From a virus: a DNA stretch of 20,172 nt. Both the position numbers and the translations under genes were made by a program. The notes below the pieces were generated by a model. That model was given only the letters and a program-made list of their open reading frames with translations, was not told where the DNA came from and did not search any database. The stretch lies in IMG/VR virus record IMGVR_UViG_3300028364_000188, positions 1-20,172 of that record. One strand, written 5' to 3'. Below, piece after piece: positions 13,964-19,350 of this stretch. The stretch's first letter is position 1, and each line of letters opens with the position of its first letter.

Positions 13964-14179
13964 TTAGTAGACTTTAAAATCATTTAGCTCTTTTAATATT
14001 TTATCCATAACTTCATCTTCTTTTTCAGGGTGTTTTTCAAATCCTCTTGAACTCATAACCCTAAAAATTTCATTGTTATTTTTGTCATTAAAAATATCTG
14101 TAAAATAATCGTCTTGAACCGTAACTTCTTTTAATTTCATAAGTTTGTTAATTTTTTCTGCTTTTTCTTCTGTTATCAT
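13964..14179 (-). CDS. Hypothetical 71-residue protein
   Basis: The ATG at 14179 overlaps the upstream 54-residue gene's stop by four bases, which favours this start over a GTG 13 codons earlier. The protein is charged, with an N-terminal helix (EEKAEKINKLMKLKE), a middle containing FTDIFNDKNNNEIFRVMSSR and a C-terminal helix (EDEVMDKILKELNDF). Family unknown. Confidence 0.6.
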   Translation of the reverse strand: MITEEKAEKINKLMKLKEVTVQDDYFTDIFNDKNNNEIFRVMSSRGFEKHPEKEDEVMDKILKELNDFKVY

Positions 14180-14340
14180 AATATTTGTTTTACTGTTTCG
14201 GGCTTGCATTCTGTCCACTTAGGAAAGACTTCTTTTGTTTTTAAAAATATCCTAATTCCGTTTAGCTTTTTTCCCTGAAGTATTGAATCACTTTCTATTT
14301 GCACGCCTGAAAGTGATTCGCCTGTGAATTTTAAATCCAT
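14176..14340 (-). CDS. Hypothetical 54-residue protein
   Basis: The frame runs from ATG 14340 to TGA 14176 and is coupled to the next gene by an ATGA overlap. The peptide (MDLKFTGESLSG, GKKLNGIRIFLKTK, VFPKWTECKPETVKQIL) contains no recognised motif. It is second in the block driven from the palindrome-containing promoter near 14610. Confidence 0.55.
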   Translation of the reverse strand: MDLKFTGESLSGVQIESDSILQGKKLNGIRIFLKTKEVFPKWTECKPETVKQIL

Positions 14341-14379
14341 AATTTTTGTTTTTAAAGGGTTTTTACGCCCCGATTTTTT

Positions 14380-14553
14380 TTAGTTTACTTTATTTCCGAT
14401 AACTATTTCAACGTTATTTTTGTTAAATAAAGCACAAGCATTTACATATTCTGTGCTGCCTTTTTGAATTTTTATTGAAAATTCATTTCCACTTTCGCTT
14501 GTAACTACTTTAAAAAATGAAGTATTTGTGTCTCTTGTAATTGTAGTTTTCAT
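14380..14553 (-). CDS. Hypothetical 57-residue protein, first gene of accessory block
   Basis: The frame runs from ATG 14553 to TAA 14380. The sequence looks like a small beta-rich protein (TSFFKVVTSES, EFSIKIQKG, NVEIVIGNKVN). It is the first gene downstream of the leftward promoter at 14605-14612, with a leader of about 45 bases. The 39 bases to the next ATG hold only a weak GGG/CCC hairpin. No family recognised. Confidence 0.55.
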   Translation of the reverse strand: MKTTITRDTNTSFFKVVTSESGNEFSIKIQKGSTEYVNACALFNKNNVEIVIGNKVN

Positions 14554-14604
14554 AATTTCTAAGTTTTTGAGTTTTCCGTGTAAATCACTTCCTTAACTCT
14601 GGTA

Positions 14605-14612
14605 CAAATATA
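14605..14612 (-). promoter_or_regulatory. -7 box of accessory-block promoter
   Basis: TATATTTG on the minus strand (14612-14605) matches TAnnTTTG. TTTG at 14632-14629 could serve as -33 with a slightly short 16-base spacer. The spacer is filled by a perfect palindrome and preceded by a TTAACA direct repeat, so the promoter is probably regulated. It would drive the 14553-13029 genes. Confidence 0.6.
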
Positions 14613-14613
14613 A

Positions 14614-14629
14614 GGAACAAAAGTGTTCC
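14614..14629. promoter_or_regulatory. Palindromic operator inside promoter
   Basis: GGAACA (14614-14619), four bases, TGTTCC (14624-14629) is a perfect 6+4+6 palindrome. It lies between the -7 and presumed -33 boxes of the leftward promoter, where a bound dimer would block RNA polymerase. The short arms and small loop suit a protein operator better than an RNA hairpin. Candidate binders are the small HTH or ribbon-helix-helix proteins in the window. Confidence 0.55.
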
Positions 14630-14651
14630 AAAATGTTAACGCATTGTTAAA
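14630..14651 (-). repeat. TTAACA direct repeat upstream of accessory promoter
   Basis: Minus strand reads TTTAACA (14651-14645), five bases, TTAACATTTT (14639-14630), then 17 bases to the TAnnTTTG box. The same element with a four-base gap and the same 17-base distance occurs upstream of the rightward promoter at 18857. One helical turn separates the two TTAACA units, as for a dimeric activator or repressor. Confidence 0.5.
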
Positions 14652-14661
14652 GTTTTAAAAT

Positions 14662-14690
14662 AAAAAAACCACCAGATCAACGGTGGTTTT
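14662..14690 (-). terminator. Intrinsic terminator of the small RNA
   Basis: AAAACCACC (minus, 14690-14682) pairs perfectly with GGTGGTTTT (14673-14665) around an eight-base loop, followed by a T run on the minus strand (14668-14662). It closes any leftward transcript from the 14752 promoter and also isolates the accessory promoter downstream. Confidence 0.8.
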
Positions 14691-14745
14691 GAAATGCATC
14701 TTTCAATACGAAAGCACCCCGATCGAAGGCGTTATACATTTGCTA
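14662..14745 (-). ncRNA. Candidate small RNA with three-way junction
   Basis: A TATCTTTG promoter box (14759-14752) and a terminator (14690-14662) bracket about 84 bases with no reading frame of note. The transcript folds neatly: P1 AAAUGUAU (14741-14734) with AUGCAUUU (14699-14692, one G-U); P2 CGCC (14731-14728) with GGUG (14718-14715, one G-U) and nine-base loop; P3 CUUUC (14714-14710) with GAAAG (14704-14700) and loop GUAUU. P2, P3 and the P1 3' arm are contiguous with no unpaired base, and only two bases separate P1 from P2. The terminator hairpin follows. It matches no class I know; a hammerhead core is absent. Function unknown, possibly an antisense or protein-binding phage RNA. Confidence 0.55.
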
Positions 14746-14751
14746 TTGAGG

Positions 14752-14759
14752 CAAAGATA
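14752..14759 (-). promoter_or_regulatory. -7 box of small RNA promoter
   Basis: TATCTTTG (minus, 14759-14752) is identical to the late promoter -7 box. No TTG lies at -33, where the upstream terminator stem sits instead. Predicted start is near 14745, leading straight into the structured RNA. Confidence 0.5.
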
Positions 14760-14762
14760 AAT

Positions 14763-14791
14763 AAAAAAAGCCTCTAAACTAATAGAGGCTT
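14763..14791 (-). terminator. Intrinsic terminator of the 16777-14846 operon
   Basis: AAGCCTCTA (minus, 14791-14783) pairs perfectly with TAGAGGCTT (14776-14768) around a six-base loop, followed by seven T on the minus strand (14769-14763). It lies about 55 bases after the last stop codon of the upstream operon. Confidence 0.85.
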
Positions 14792-14845
14792 CCTAACTTT
14801 AAAAACAAAAAAATTAAACTATGAAAAAACAAAGATAGTGAATTA

Positions 14846-15085
14846 TTACATTGTTTCGTCAAAATCTTTCCTAATTATTGTCTCTATTTTTTTGACCATA
14901 TCGTTAAAATAGGTGGTTTTTTGAACTGTCGAAGTATCGGCAATAGAATCTATAAACTCTTCGCAAAATGCTAACTGTTGGACCATCTTTTCTGAGGTTG
15001 GTTTTAATTGGTCGTAAATTTCTAATTCAATCATTTTGATACAAACCAATTGATGCATTAGTTGGTGTTTTTTCTTTGGATTCAT
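14846..15085 (-). CDS. Hypothetical helical protein
   Basis: This 79-residue, largely helical protein (KKHQLMHQLVCIKMIELEIYD, KMVQQLAFCEEFIDSIA, YFNDMVKKIETIIRKDF) has no recognised family. It overlaps the upstream gene by four bases and is the last gene before the operon's intrinsic terminator. Confidence 0.6.
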   Translation of the reverse strand: MNPKKKHQLMHQLVCIKMIELEIYDQLKPTSEKMVQQLAFCEEFIDSIADTSTVQKTTYFNDMVKKIETIIRKDFDETM

Positions 15086-15456
15086 AATTCCTTTAATTTT
15101 AAAAATTCATCAAAGGTTACGGTCACCTTTGTTTTAGAAAAAACACGAACATAAAATTCGTTGTCGCTTTCGAACTTTGTGAAATAACATTCAATATCAG
15201 TTTTAACCAATGATCTTTGATTTTTCCAAATTGGCAAACCTTCTGCTAGTTCTTGAATTTCTTGAATTGTAAGGTCTTTTACGTTGACCTGTGTGTTGTT
15301 TATTGTGTTCATACTTTTGTTTAATTTTGAGTTTATAATAATAAATTCGTCTATTATTTTGAATTTTATGTTTTTTAAATTATATTTTTTTATAATAAAA
15401 TCTTTGTGTTCTTTGAAACTATCGTAGCCTTTAATCTGATTTTTTGTCTGTTTCAT
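15082..15456 (-). CDS. Hypothetical protein, start uncertain
   Basis: This 124-residue frame starts at 15456, overlapping the upstream gene by 26 bases. The first 48 residues are lysine/isoleucine-rich (KEHKDFIIKKYNLKNIKFKI) and come from very AT-rich DNA. An internal ATG at 15312 begins a more ordinary-looking 76-residue protein (NTINNTQVNVKDLTIQEIQE), ending with strands (EFYVRVFSKTKVTVTFDEF). Either start is possible. No family recognised. Its ATGA overlap with the next gene is clear. Confidence 0.55.
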   Translation of the reverse strand: MKQTKNQIKGYDSFKEHKDFIIKKYNLKNIKFKIIDEFIIINSKLNKSMNTINNTQVNVKDLTIQEIQELAEGLPIWKNQRSLVKTDIECYFTKFESDNEFYVRVFSKTKVTVTFDEFLKLKEL

Positions 15457-15976
15457 ATTCCTTTAAATACAAATCAATTAATACTTTTGTGCTTTTTAAG
15501 TCCGCTTCAAACTGCCCCTTTTTGCGGCATCGCATAATTCTTTTTATAAGGTCAAATTCATAACTATTTAGCTTTTGGTCCTCGCAAAATTTGTAAAGTG
15601 AACCCTTAGTATTGTCGTAGTGTGCCGGGGTGCTTATTATGAGCTTGAAGTCTTTCCTGTTTGTACTAACATCTTGATTATAATTGCCTTCTGCATATAA
15701 CTCTTCGTTTTCGTTTGAAAAGTATTTATTTCCTACCTTAAACTGACCAAACCAACCTTCTGCATTTACACACTCATACCAGTTACCTTTTATAATTTTT
15801 ATACCTCTTTCTACTAGGCTAAAGTCTTTAGAATTGATTTCTTCAATACTAATTTTCTCTTTGAATATATTAGTCAAAGTACCATCTAAATTACAATCGT
15901 AAAATTCTCCTTCGTTAAATGTAGCCCATTTTTCTGAATTTACACACTTATATTTTTCTCCTTTTATAATTTTCAT
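15431..15976 (-). CDS. Two tandem repeats fused to a DUF3310-like domain
   Basis: This 181-residue protein has an N-terminal part built of two copies of about 55 residues: 2-56 (KIIKGEKYKCVN.E.W ... KDFSLV) and 60-114 (KIIKGNWYECVNAEGW ... KDFKLI). Each resembles a small beta barrel. Residues 117-174 (PAHYDNTKGSLYKFCED, LNSYEFDLIKRIMRCRKKG, ADLKSTKVLIDLYL) fit the DUF3310 pattern of HY, a helix ending IKR..R..KKG, and a DL.K...L helix. T7 gp1.7, a phage nucleotide kinase, belongs to that family; whether this shorter domain is catalytic is unknown. A hairpin lies just upstream in the leader. Confidence 0.72.
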   Translation of the reverse strand: MKIIKGEKYKCVNSEKWATFNEGEFYDCNLDGTLTNIFKEKISIEEINSKDFSLVERGIKIIKGNWYECVNAEGWFGQFKVGNKYFSNENEELYAEGNYNQDVSTNRKDFKLIISTPAHYDNTKGSLYKFCEDQKLNSYEFDLIKRIMRCRKKGQFEADLKSTKVLIDLYLKEYETDKKSD

Positions 15977-15996
15977 TTTTTTAAGTTTTTAAATTA

Positions 15997-16018
15997 ACCC
16001 GCTAAATGAATAGCGGGT
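15997..16018. other. Intergenic hairpin
   Basis: ACCCGCTA (15997-16004) and TAGCGGGT (16011-16018) form a perfect eight-base-pair stem with a six-base loop in the 53-base gap between two genes. The minus-strand downstream sequence is TTAATTTAAA rather than a pure U tract, so it is a poor terminator and may be an RNA stability or processing element. Confidence 0.5.
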
Positions 16019-16029
16019 GTTGATTAGTT

Positions 16030-16257
16030 TTAGAAAGGAGCGTCTAATTCTGCCCAAAAAATAACATTGTTTATTTCAAAATCTCGTTCATCGTAAAAAT
16101 TACAAAATTCCGAACCATCTAAAGTTCCCTCATACATTTCCGCAATATGCATTTTTTCGCTTCTTGTAGCGACTAAAATTTTATCGGTTTTCAATCCGTC
16201 CCAATCGCCTTTTTCAGTAGCTATCGGTTTTCTTTTTTCTATTTTATACCAAAGCAT
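16030..16257 (-). CDS. DUF551-like small phage protein
   Basis: This 75-residue protein contains WYKIEKRKPIATEKGDWDG, TDKILVATRS and IAEMYEGTLDGSEF, then a closing NVIFWAELDAP. The plan (W....eR.P at the start, a vLV strand, and a final W..L..P) is that of DUF551 proteins common in phages, whose function is unknown. It sits between the HNH gene (25-base gap) and the DUF3310-like gene. Family call is moderate because the residues are spread out. Confidence 0.6.
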   Translation of the reverse strand: MLWYKIEKRKPIATEKGDWDGLKTDKILVATRSEKMHIAEMYEGTLDGSEFCNFYDERDFEINNVIFWAELDAPF

Positions 16258-16282
16258 AATTTTTGTTTTTAAGTTATTTATT

Positions 16283-16777
16283 TTAAAATTTAATTCCTTT
16301 AGATATTAAATACATTAAATGCTTTTCTTTTGTATCTAATAAAATGCCTAAATCAGATTTGAAAAGAAAAGTGTCGTAATCTAATGTTAAATGCAAATGT
16401 GCTTGCCGATGCTCTTTTATTTTCATTACACAAATATCTTGTAAAAAATCATCATTATAATTCCAATGATGCAATTCAAAGCCTTTCGGAGTTTTAAACT
16501 TTCTGCTTAAATTTTTATATTTTGAAGAGTTTTTCCAAGGTCTTTTTTTATCTAATTTATTTTGCCTTGTCTTGTAATTTAACCTTAAATACCTTTCGCA
16601 ATTTCTTTTTCTTTCAGACTGTATAAATTCTGGATTTTCTGATTTTCTGTAATAATCTTCTTTAACATCTAATTTGTTGCAGGTTTTGCACTTATTAACG
16701 TGTCCATCTGCCATTTTTGAGTGCTTGTAAAACTCAATTAACGGCTTTTCTTGTTTGCATTTAAAACATATCTTCAT
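16283..16777 (-). CDS. HNH endonuclease-like protein with zinc finger
   Basis: This 164-residue protein has an N-terminal finger with C4-x2-C7 and C30-x2-C33 enclosing [16 protein letters not shown], typical of phage-encoded HNH and homing-type proteins. A basic middle follows (about 55-95). LHHWNYNDD (102-110) with H103/H104, N106, then H123 and H127 (KEHRQAH) gives the HNH-like metal site. The end LLDTKEKH is also typical of this phage HNH group. It could be a homing endonuclease or a DNA-processing nuclease. It has its own promoter region with repeats. Confidence 0.8.
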   Translation of the reverse strand: MKICFKCKQEKPLIEFYKHSKMADGHVNKCKTCNKLDVKEDYYRKSENPEFIQSERKRNCERYLRLNYKTRQNKLDKKRPWKNSSKYKNLSRKFKTPKGFELHHWNYNDDFLQDICVMKIKEHRQAHLHLTLDYDTFLFKSDLGILLDTKEKHLMYLISKGIKF

Positions 16778-16797
16778 ATTTACTTATTTTATAATTA

Positions 16798-16805
16798 CAA
16801 AGATA
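16798..16805 (-). promoter_or_regulatory. -7 box of HNH operon promoter
   Basis: TATCTTTG (minus, 16805-16798), the same octamer as the late promoter, lies about 20 bases before the ATG at 16777. No TTG is found at -33; instead repeats occupy that region, suggesting factor-dependent control. Confidence 0.6.
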
Positions 16806-16810
16806 TGTTT

Positions 16811-16847
16811 TTAAAATGGTAATTACTATTAATTAAAATGGTAATTA
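16811..16847. repeat. Two 15-base direct repeats spaced 22 bases
   Basis: TTAAAATGGTAATTA occurs at 16811-16825 and again at 16833-16847, start to start 22 bases, two DNA turns. They lie directly upstream of the -7 box of the HNH promoter in the 111-base gap 16778-16888. A bound regulator would contact both on one face. The core AAAATGGTAA differs by one base from AAAATGTTAA of the TTAACA element at other promoters. Confidence 0.55.
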
Positions 16848-16888
16848 TTTTACTATTAGTTTTATTTTTACGCGATTACTAAAAACGC

Positions 16889-17158
16889 TTAATTAAAAGC
16901 CAAATCGTCTGCTAAATCATTTTCAGCCTCTGATGCTTGCTGTTTTCTTGGCGGTGCAACTATATTTCCGTCCGTCCAAATTACTTGACCATTTGCCACA
17001 TAAGTACGTTTTTCTTTTGCCTCACGTTGCTCTTTTGTTTGGCTCAAATACATTGATACATTTTGCCCGTAATCGTTTGGCTCGTCCGAAATTGAGATTG
17101 TGTACTGCTTGTACTTTCCGTCTTTTCCTTTAATTCCTAAATTAATTAGTGTGCTCAT
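16889..17158 (-). CDS. Probable phage single-stranded-DNA-binding protein
   Basis: This 89-residue protein has a beta-type body (LINLGIKGKDGKYKQYTISI, GQNVSMYLSQTKEQREAK, TYVANGQVIWTDGNIV) and a disordered polar region. It ends in the acidic tip ENDLADDLAFN, resembling the SSB C-terminal tip (DDxPF) that recruits partner proteins. Similar small proteins lie beside annealase genes in Bacteroidetes phages. It is 4 bases after the ERF gene, the natural partner. It is shorter than a full OB-fold SSB (about 110 residues), so the fold is not proven. Confidence 0.6.
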   Translation of the reverse strand: MSTLINLGIKGKDGKYKQYTISISDEPNDYGQNVSMYLSQTKEQREAKEKRTYVANGQVIWTDGNIVAPPRKQQASEAENDLADDLAFN

Positions 17159-17162
17159 AATT

Positions 17163-17720
17163 TTACTCTGATTTTAATGTTAAATAGTCTTTTCTTTGGT
17201 CTTTTAATAAATAATTTCTTTTTTGCTCACTTTGGCTTAATGCCTTCCAAATTACGCCAAGTTCCTCAAGGTTTTTGCAATTACACAAATTCTTTTCATT
17301 TTGCTTTTGCTCTAGAGTTAATTCAACTTTTTTTGGTGGAATTGTTGCTTTTTGTCCGTCGTCGTCTTCTGCTCCAATACTCATAAACGATTGTAAGCCG
17401 TATCTTCTAGCGTATGTTACACCGCTTCCGTATGCTTGCGGGTCGTTTTGAGACTTGCAAATTATTTTAGTATGGCTTTCGATGCTTTCGCCTGATTCAT
17501 GCATTAAAACCGTGTTTATGTATTCTGAACCATCAATACTTACCATTAATTGCAATACAACTATTCCGTTTTCGTTGAGTAACGGCATTACCGCTTCTCG
17601 AACGCTGTTTAAATCTGAATATTTAGATTTAAAAAATGGATTTGTAGCAGATTTTACCGCGTTACCCATTTCTTTTTGTGCCTTTAATAATGCTGGTATA
17701 ATGTTTTTTTTATTTTCCAT
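17163..17720 (-). CDS. erf: ERF-family single-strand annealing protein
   Basis: This 185-residue protein anneals complementary single strands during phage recombination. The ERF pattern is clear: an N-terminal helix (ALLKAQKEMGNAVK), F.SKYSDLNSVREAV.PLL..NGI (about 30-53), VLMHESGESIES (71-82), DPQAYGSGVTYARRYGL (93-109) and the acidic EDDDGQ (118-123). The C-terminal helical part carries interaction segments. Length is normal for a short ERF. It is followed four bases later by the SSB-like gene and preceded by the 146-residue gene. Confidence 0.93.
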   Translation of the reverse strand: MENKKNIIPALLKAQKEMGNAVKSATNPFFKSKYSDLNSVREAVMPLLNENGIVVLQLMVSIDGSEYINTVLMHESGESIESHTKIICKSQNDPQAYGSGVTYARRYGLQSFMSIGAEDDDGQKATIPPKKVELTLEQKQNEKNLCNCKNLEELGVIWKALSQSEQKRNYLLKDQRKDYLTLKSE

Positions 17721-17724
17721 AATA

Positions 17725-18165
17725 CTAAAATTTAATTGTTATTGAATCTTTTCTGGGCGTTGTAGAAACTTTTGGTACTTGATTGCCATAAGCATCAAAT
17801 ACTTCTTGCTTTTGCGCTAATTTAAGCTGTTCGGTGCGTACGTCTAATTCTGATTTAATAGTTCGGTAAATTTCATCATCTGAATAATTTACTGTGTTAC
17901 CCCCGTTTGTTGGAGTAAAAGTAACTCCCATCAATTCGGTTTTTTTAGTTGGCAAATGATTCCGTAATTTAGCAACCGCACTACTTATTACTTCTTGAAG
18001 TCTTACTAGACTACAAGTCAATTCTAAAACAGAAACTTGTCCGTTATCTAATACGTTTTGCACTAAATTTTCTCCTGTTTTAATAGCTTCTTTTTTGGTA
18101 AAAGTACTATCGTAAAGCGTAGCGATTTCTTCGGCTCTCATTTCAAAAAATTGTAATTTACTCAT
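17725..18165 (-). CDS. Conserved recombination-module protein
   Basis: This 146-residue protein is mainly helical at first (FFEMRAEEIATLYDSTF, SVLELTCSLVRLQEVIS). It then has GVTFTPTNGGNTVNYSDDE, a long helix and the closing DAYGNQVPKVSTTPRKDSITIKF. A similar ending (G..VPKV ... KDSI.VKF) recurs in phage genes next to annealases in Bacteroidetes phages; function unknown. It lies four bases before erf, so a role in DNA replication or protection of recombining ends is possible but unproven. Confidence 0.68.
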   Translation of the reverse strand: MSKLQFFEMRAEEIATLYDSTFTKKEAIKTGENLVQNVLDNGQVSVLELTCSLVRLQEVISSAVAKLRNHLPTKKTELMGVTFTPTNGGNTVNYSDDEIYRTIKSELDVRTEQLKLAQKQEVFDAYGNQVPKVSTTPRKDSITIKF

Positions 18166-18167
18166 AA

Positions 18168-18284
18168 TTATTTGTTTTTATAATTTTCAAAAAAGTTATC
18201 TAAAATCTGTATTTCGTTTGGGCTTAATTCAGCGTATGGCTTGCCGTTCACAAGCCATCTACCATTTACTAATTCTATCTTCAT
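18168..18284 (-). CDS. Hypothetical 38-residue protein
   Basis: ATG at 18284 overlaps the upstream stop by four bases; TAA at 18168 is two bases before the next start. The peptide (MKIELVNGRWLVNGKPYAEL, then SPNEIQILDNFFENYKNK) looks like a beta hairpin plus helix. No family recognised. Confidence 0.6.
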   Translation of the reverse strand: MKIELVNGRWLVNGKPYAELSPNEIQILDNFFENYKNK

Positions 18285-18760
18285 AACGCTTTCATTTTAG
18301 CGGTTAATTTATCTATCTGATCTTGCAAAATGCTCTTTTCTGTTTTTGGCATTTCTGATATTTTCTTAAGTGCCATTTCATAACCTTGTTTTTTTTGCTT
18401 TTGTGAAAAGTCAGAATTAGTTGTAAAAGACTTTTCGCTAAACCAATCTTCGTAAAATTTAAAACTATCAAAACCATTGCCAATCCACAACTCATGAACG
18501 CTTCCTTTAATTGAAATCCTACAAACATTTTCATTTGATTTGACTACTTCATAATTTCCCTCCACTACTGATATAACTAAGTATTTCTTAAGAAATTCTA
18601 CGCAATTAGTGTAGTTGAAATTTACCCTCGGGATATTGTCAATATGCTCTTCTACAATTAGCGCATCTTCCCGATTTAATTGTAAATAAACGTCATCGAA
18701 ATTCTTTTCTCTTGGCGTTTCGTTTGCTGGCGACATAAAGTCTAAGTGATGTAAGTCCAT
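18281..18760 (-). CDS. Hypothetical first gene of leftward early operon
   Basis: The start is placed at ATG 18760 (159 residues) rather than an ATG at 18826, because the promoter -7 box (18785-18792) lies inside the longer version. The protein has an acidic middle (DALIVEEHIDNIPRVNFNY), strands (VISVVEGNYEVVKS) and a C-terminal coiled-coil-like helix (KSILQDQIDKLTAKMKAL). No known motif. As the first gene behind the divergent control region it is probably expressed immediately early. Confidence 0.62.
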   Translation of the reverse strand: MDLHHLDFMSPANETPREKNFDDVYLQLNREDALIVEEHIDNIPRVNFNYTNCVEFLKKYLVISVVEGNYEVVKSNENVCRISIKGSVHELWIGNGFDSFKFYEDWFSEKSFTTNSDFSQKQKKQGYEMALKKISEMPKTEKSILQDQIDKLTAKMKAL

Positions 18761-18784
18761 AATTTTTATATTTATTTGTTTCAG

Positions 18785-18792
18785 CAAAGATA
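18785..18792 (-). promoter_or_regulatory. -7 box of leftward early promoter
   Basis: TATCTTTG on the minus strand (18792-18785) is the same octamer as the late promoter. Its -33 region is occupied by the AATAACC/GGTTATT inverted repeat. Start is expected near 18778, 18 bases before the ATG at 18760. Confidence 0.65.
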
Positions 18793-18797
18793 TAACT

Positions 18798-18817
18798 AAT
18801 AACCCTTGTAGGTTATT
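18798..18817. promoter_or_regulatory. Inverted-repeat operator between divergent promoters
   Basis: AATAACC (18798-18804), six bases, GGTTATT (18811-18817) is a perfect 7+6+7 inverted repeat covering the spacer and -33 region of the leftward promoter. It is a likely site for the divergently encoded HTH protein (18880-19092), which would repress leftward transcription. Confidence 0.6.
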
Positions 18818-18818
18818 T

Positions 18819-18839
18819 TTTAACATACTTTAACATTTT
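18819..18839 (+). repeat. TTAACA direct repeat upstream of rightward promoter
   Basis: TTTAACA (18819-18825), four bases, TTAACATTTT (18830-18839) lies 17 bases upstream of the TACCTTTG box. The unit TTAACAT repeats with 10-base spacing, one helical turn. It is the counterpart of the element at 14630-14651. Confidence 0.5.
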
Positions 18840-18856
18840 AATATTGAATTTGGTTG

Positions 18857-18864
18857 TACCTTTG
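18857..18864 (+). promoter_or_regulatory. -7 box of rightward promoter
   Basis: TACCTTTG matches TAnnTTTG; no TTG at -33. Transcription should begin near 18871, leaving under ten bases before the ATG at 18880. The message for the HTH regulator is therefore nearly leaderless. Confidence 0.6.
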
Positions 18865-18879
18865 AAAAAAAAAACAATT

Positions 18880-19092
18880 ATGAATTTACTAAAATTATTG
18901 ATTGAAACTTCTGGCCTCAATCAGGCAAAATTTGCCGAAAAAGTAGGTAGAAAACCTCAGCATATTAGCCGCCAAATTAAAAGCGGTGGCGGAATGCATA
19001 CGAAAATGTTTTTTCAATATGCTGAAATAATTGGCGTATCTGAATTAAAATTTGATTACAAAAACACAAAAGTAATTTTGAACTTTAAATAA
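18880..19092 (+). CDS. Small HTH regulator (Cro/repressor-like)
   Basis: The start is placed at ATG 18880 (70 residues). A TTG at 18844 would run through the promoter -7 box. Residues 14-34 (NQAKFAEKVGRKPQHISRQIK) form a helix-turn-helix with the usual QAKFAEKVG first helix and basic recognition helix, as in XRE/Cro-type regulators. The rest (MFFQYAEIIGVSELKF) supports the core. There is no cleavage or dimerisation domain, so it is Cro-sized rather than CI-sized. It lies next to the inverted repeat that probably serves as its operator. Confidence 0.75.
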   Translation: MNLLKLLIETSGLNQAKFAEKVGRKPQHISRQIKSGGGMHTKMFFQYAEIIGVSELKFDYKNTKVILNFK

Positions 19093-19094
19093 AA

Positions 19095-19307
19095 ATGGAA
19101 TCAAAAGAAAAAATATTAAACGATATAAAAGAATCTTTAAACACAAAATCAAATGCACGTAATAGCATGGGGTGTTCTGAATCTTTTTATAACCCTAATT
19201 ATTTAATAGGCAAATGTTTTACAGAAGATGAACTTATTTTATTAAGTGAATCTGAATTAAATAATCTTATTAAGTTGGGTGAATTTGCTTCTGATGCGTT
19301 CTACTAG
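19095..19307 (+). CDS. Hypothetical 70-residue protein
   Basis: It follows the HTH gene with a 2-base gap, so it is co-transcribed. The N-terminus is charged and helical (ESKEKILNDIKESLN). The C-terminus (FTEDELILLSESELNNLIKL) is typical of small phage proteins with two acidic helices. No family recognised. A weak terminator follows in the gap before the thymidylate synthase gene. Confidence 0.58.
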   Translation: MESKEKILNDIKESLNTKSNARNSMGCSESFYNPNYLIGKCFTEDELILLSESELNNLIKLGEFASDAFY

Positions 19308-19330
19308 CATCTCGCACAAATATTAGATAT

Positions 19331-19350
19331 ACGCAGGTTTATGCGTTTTT
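19331..19350 (+). terminator. Weak intrinsic terminator before thyA
   Basis: ACGCA (19331-19335) pairs with TGCGT (19342-19346) around a six-base loop and is followed by a T run to 19350. The short stem suggests partial termination, separating the regulator pair from the thymidylate synthase gene. Confidence 0.5.

Noticed and set aside
14692-14741. Hammerhead or other known ribozyme in the three-way junction RNA
   Set aside because: The CUGANGA and GAAA core segments are not in the required junction positions.
14830-14837. Another TATCTTTG on the minus strand
   Set aside because: It lies immediately before the operon terminator with no -33 element; any transcript would end within about 50 bases, so it is probably chance.
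18761-18826. Longer N-terminus for the first leftward gene
   Set aside because: The added segment contains the promoter -7 box and operator; the ATG at 18760 fits the predicted transcript start.
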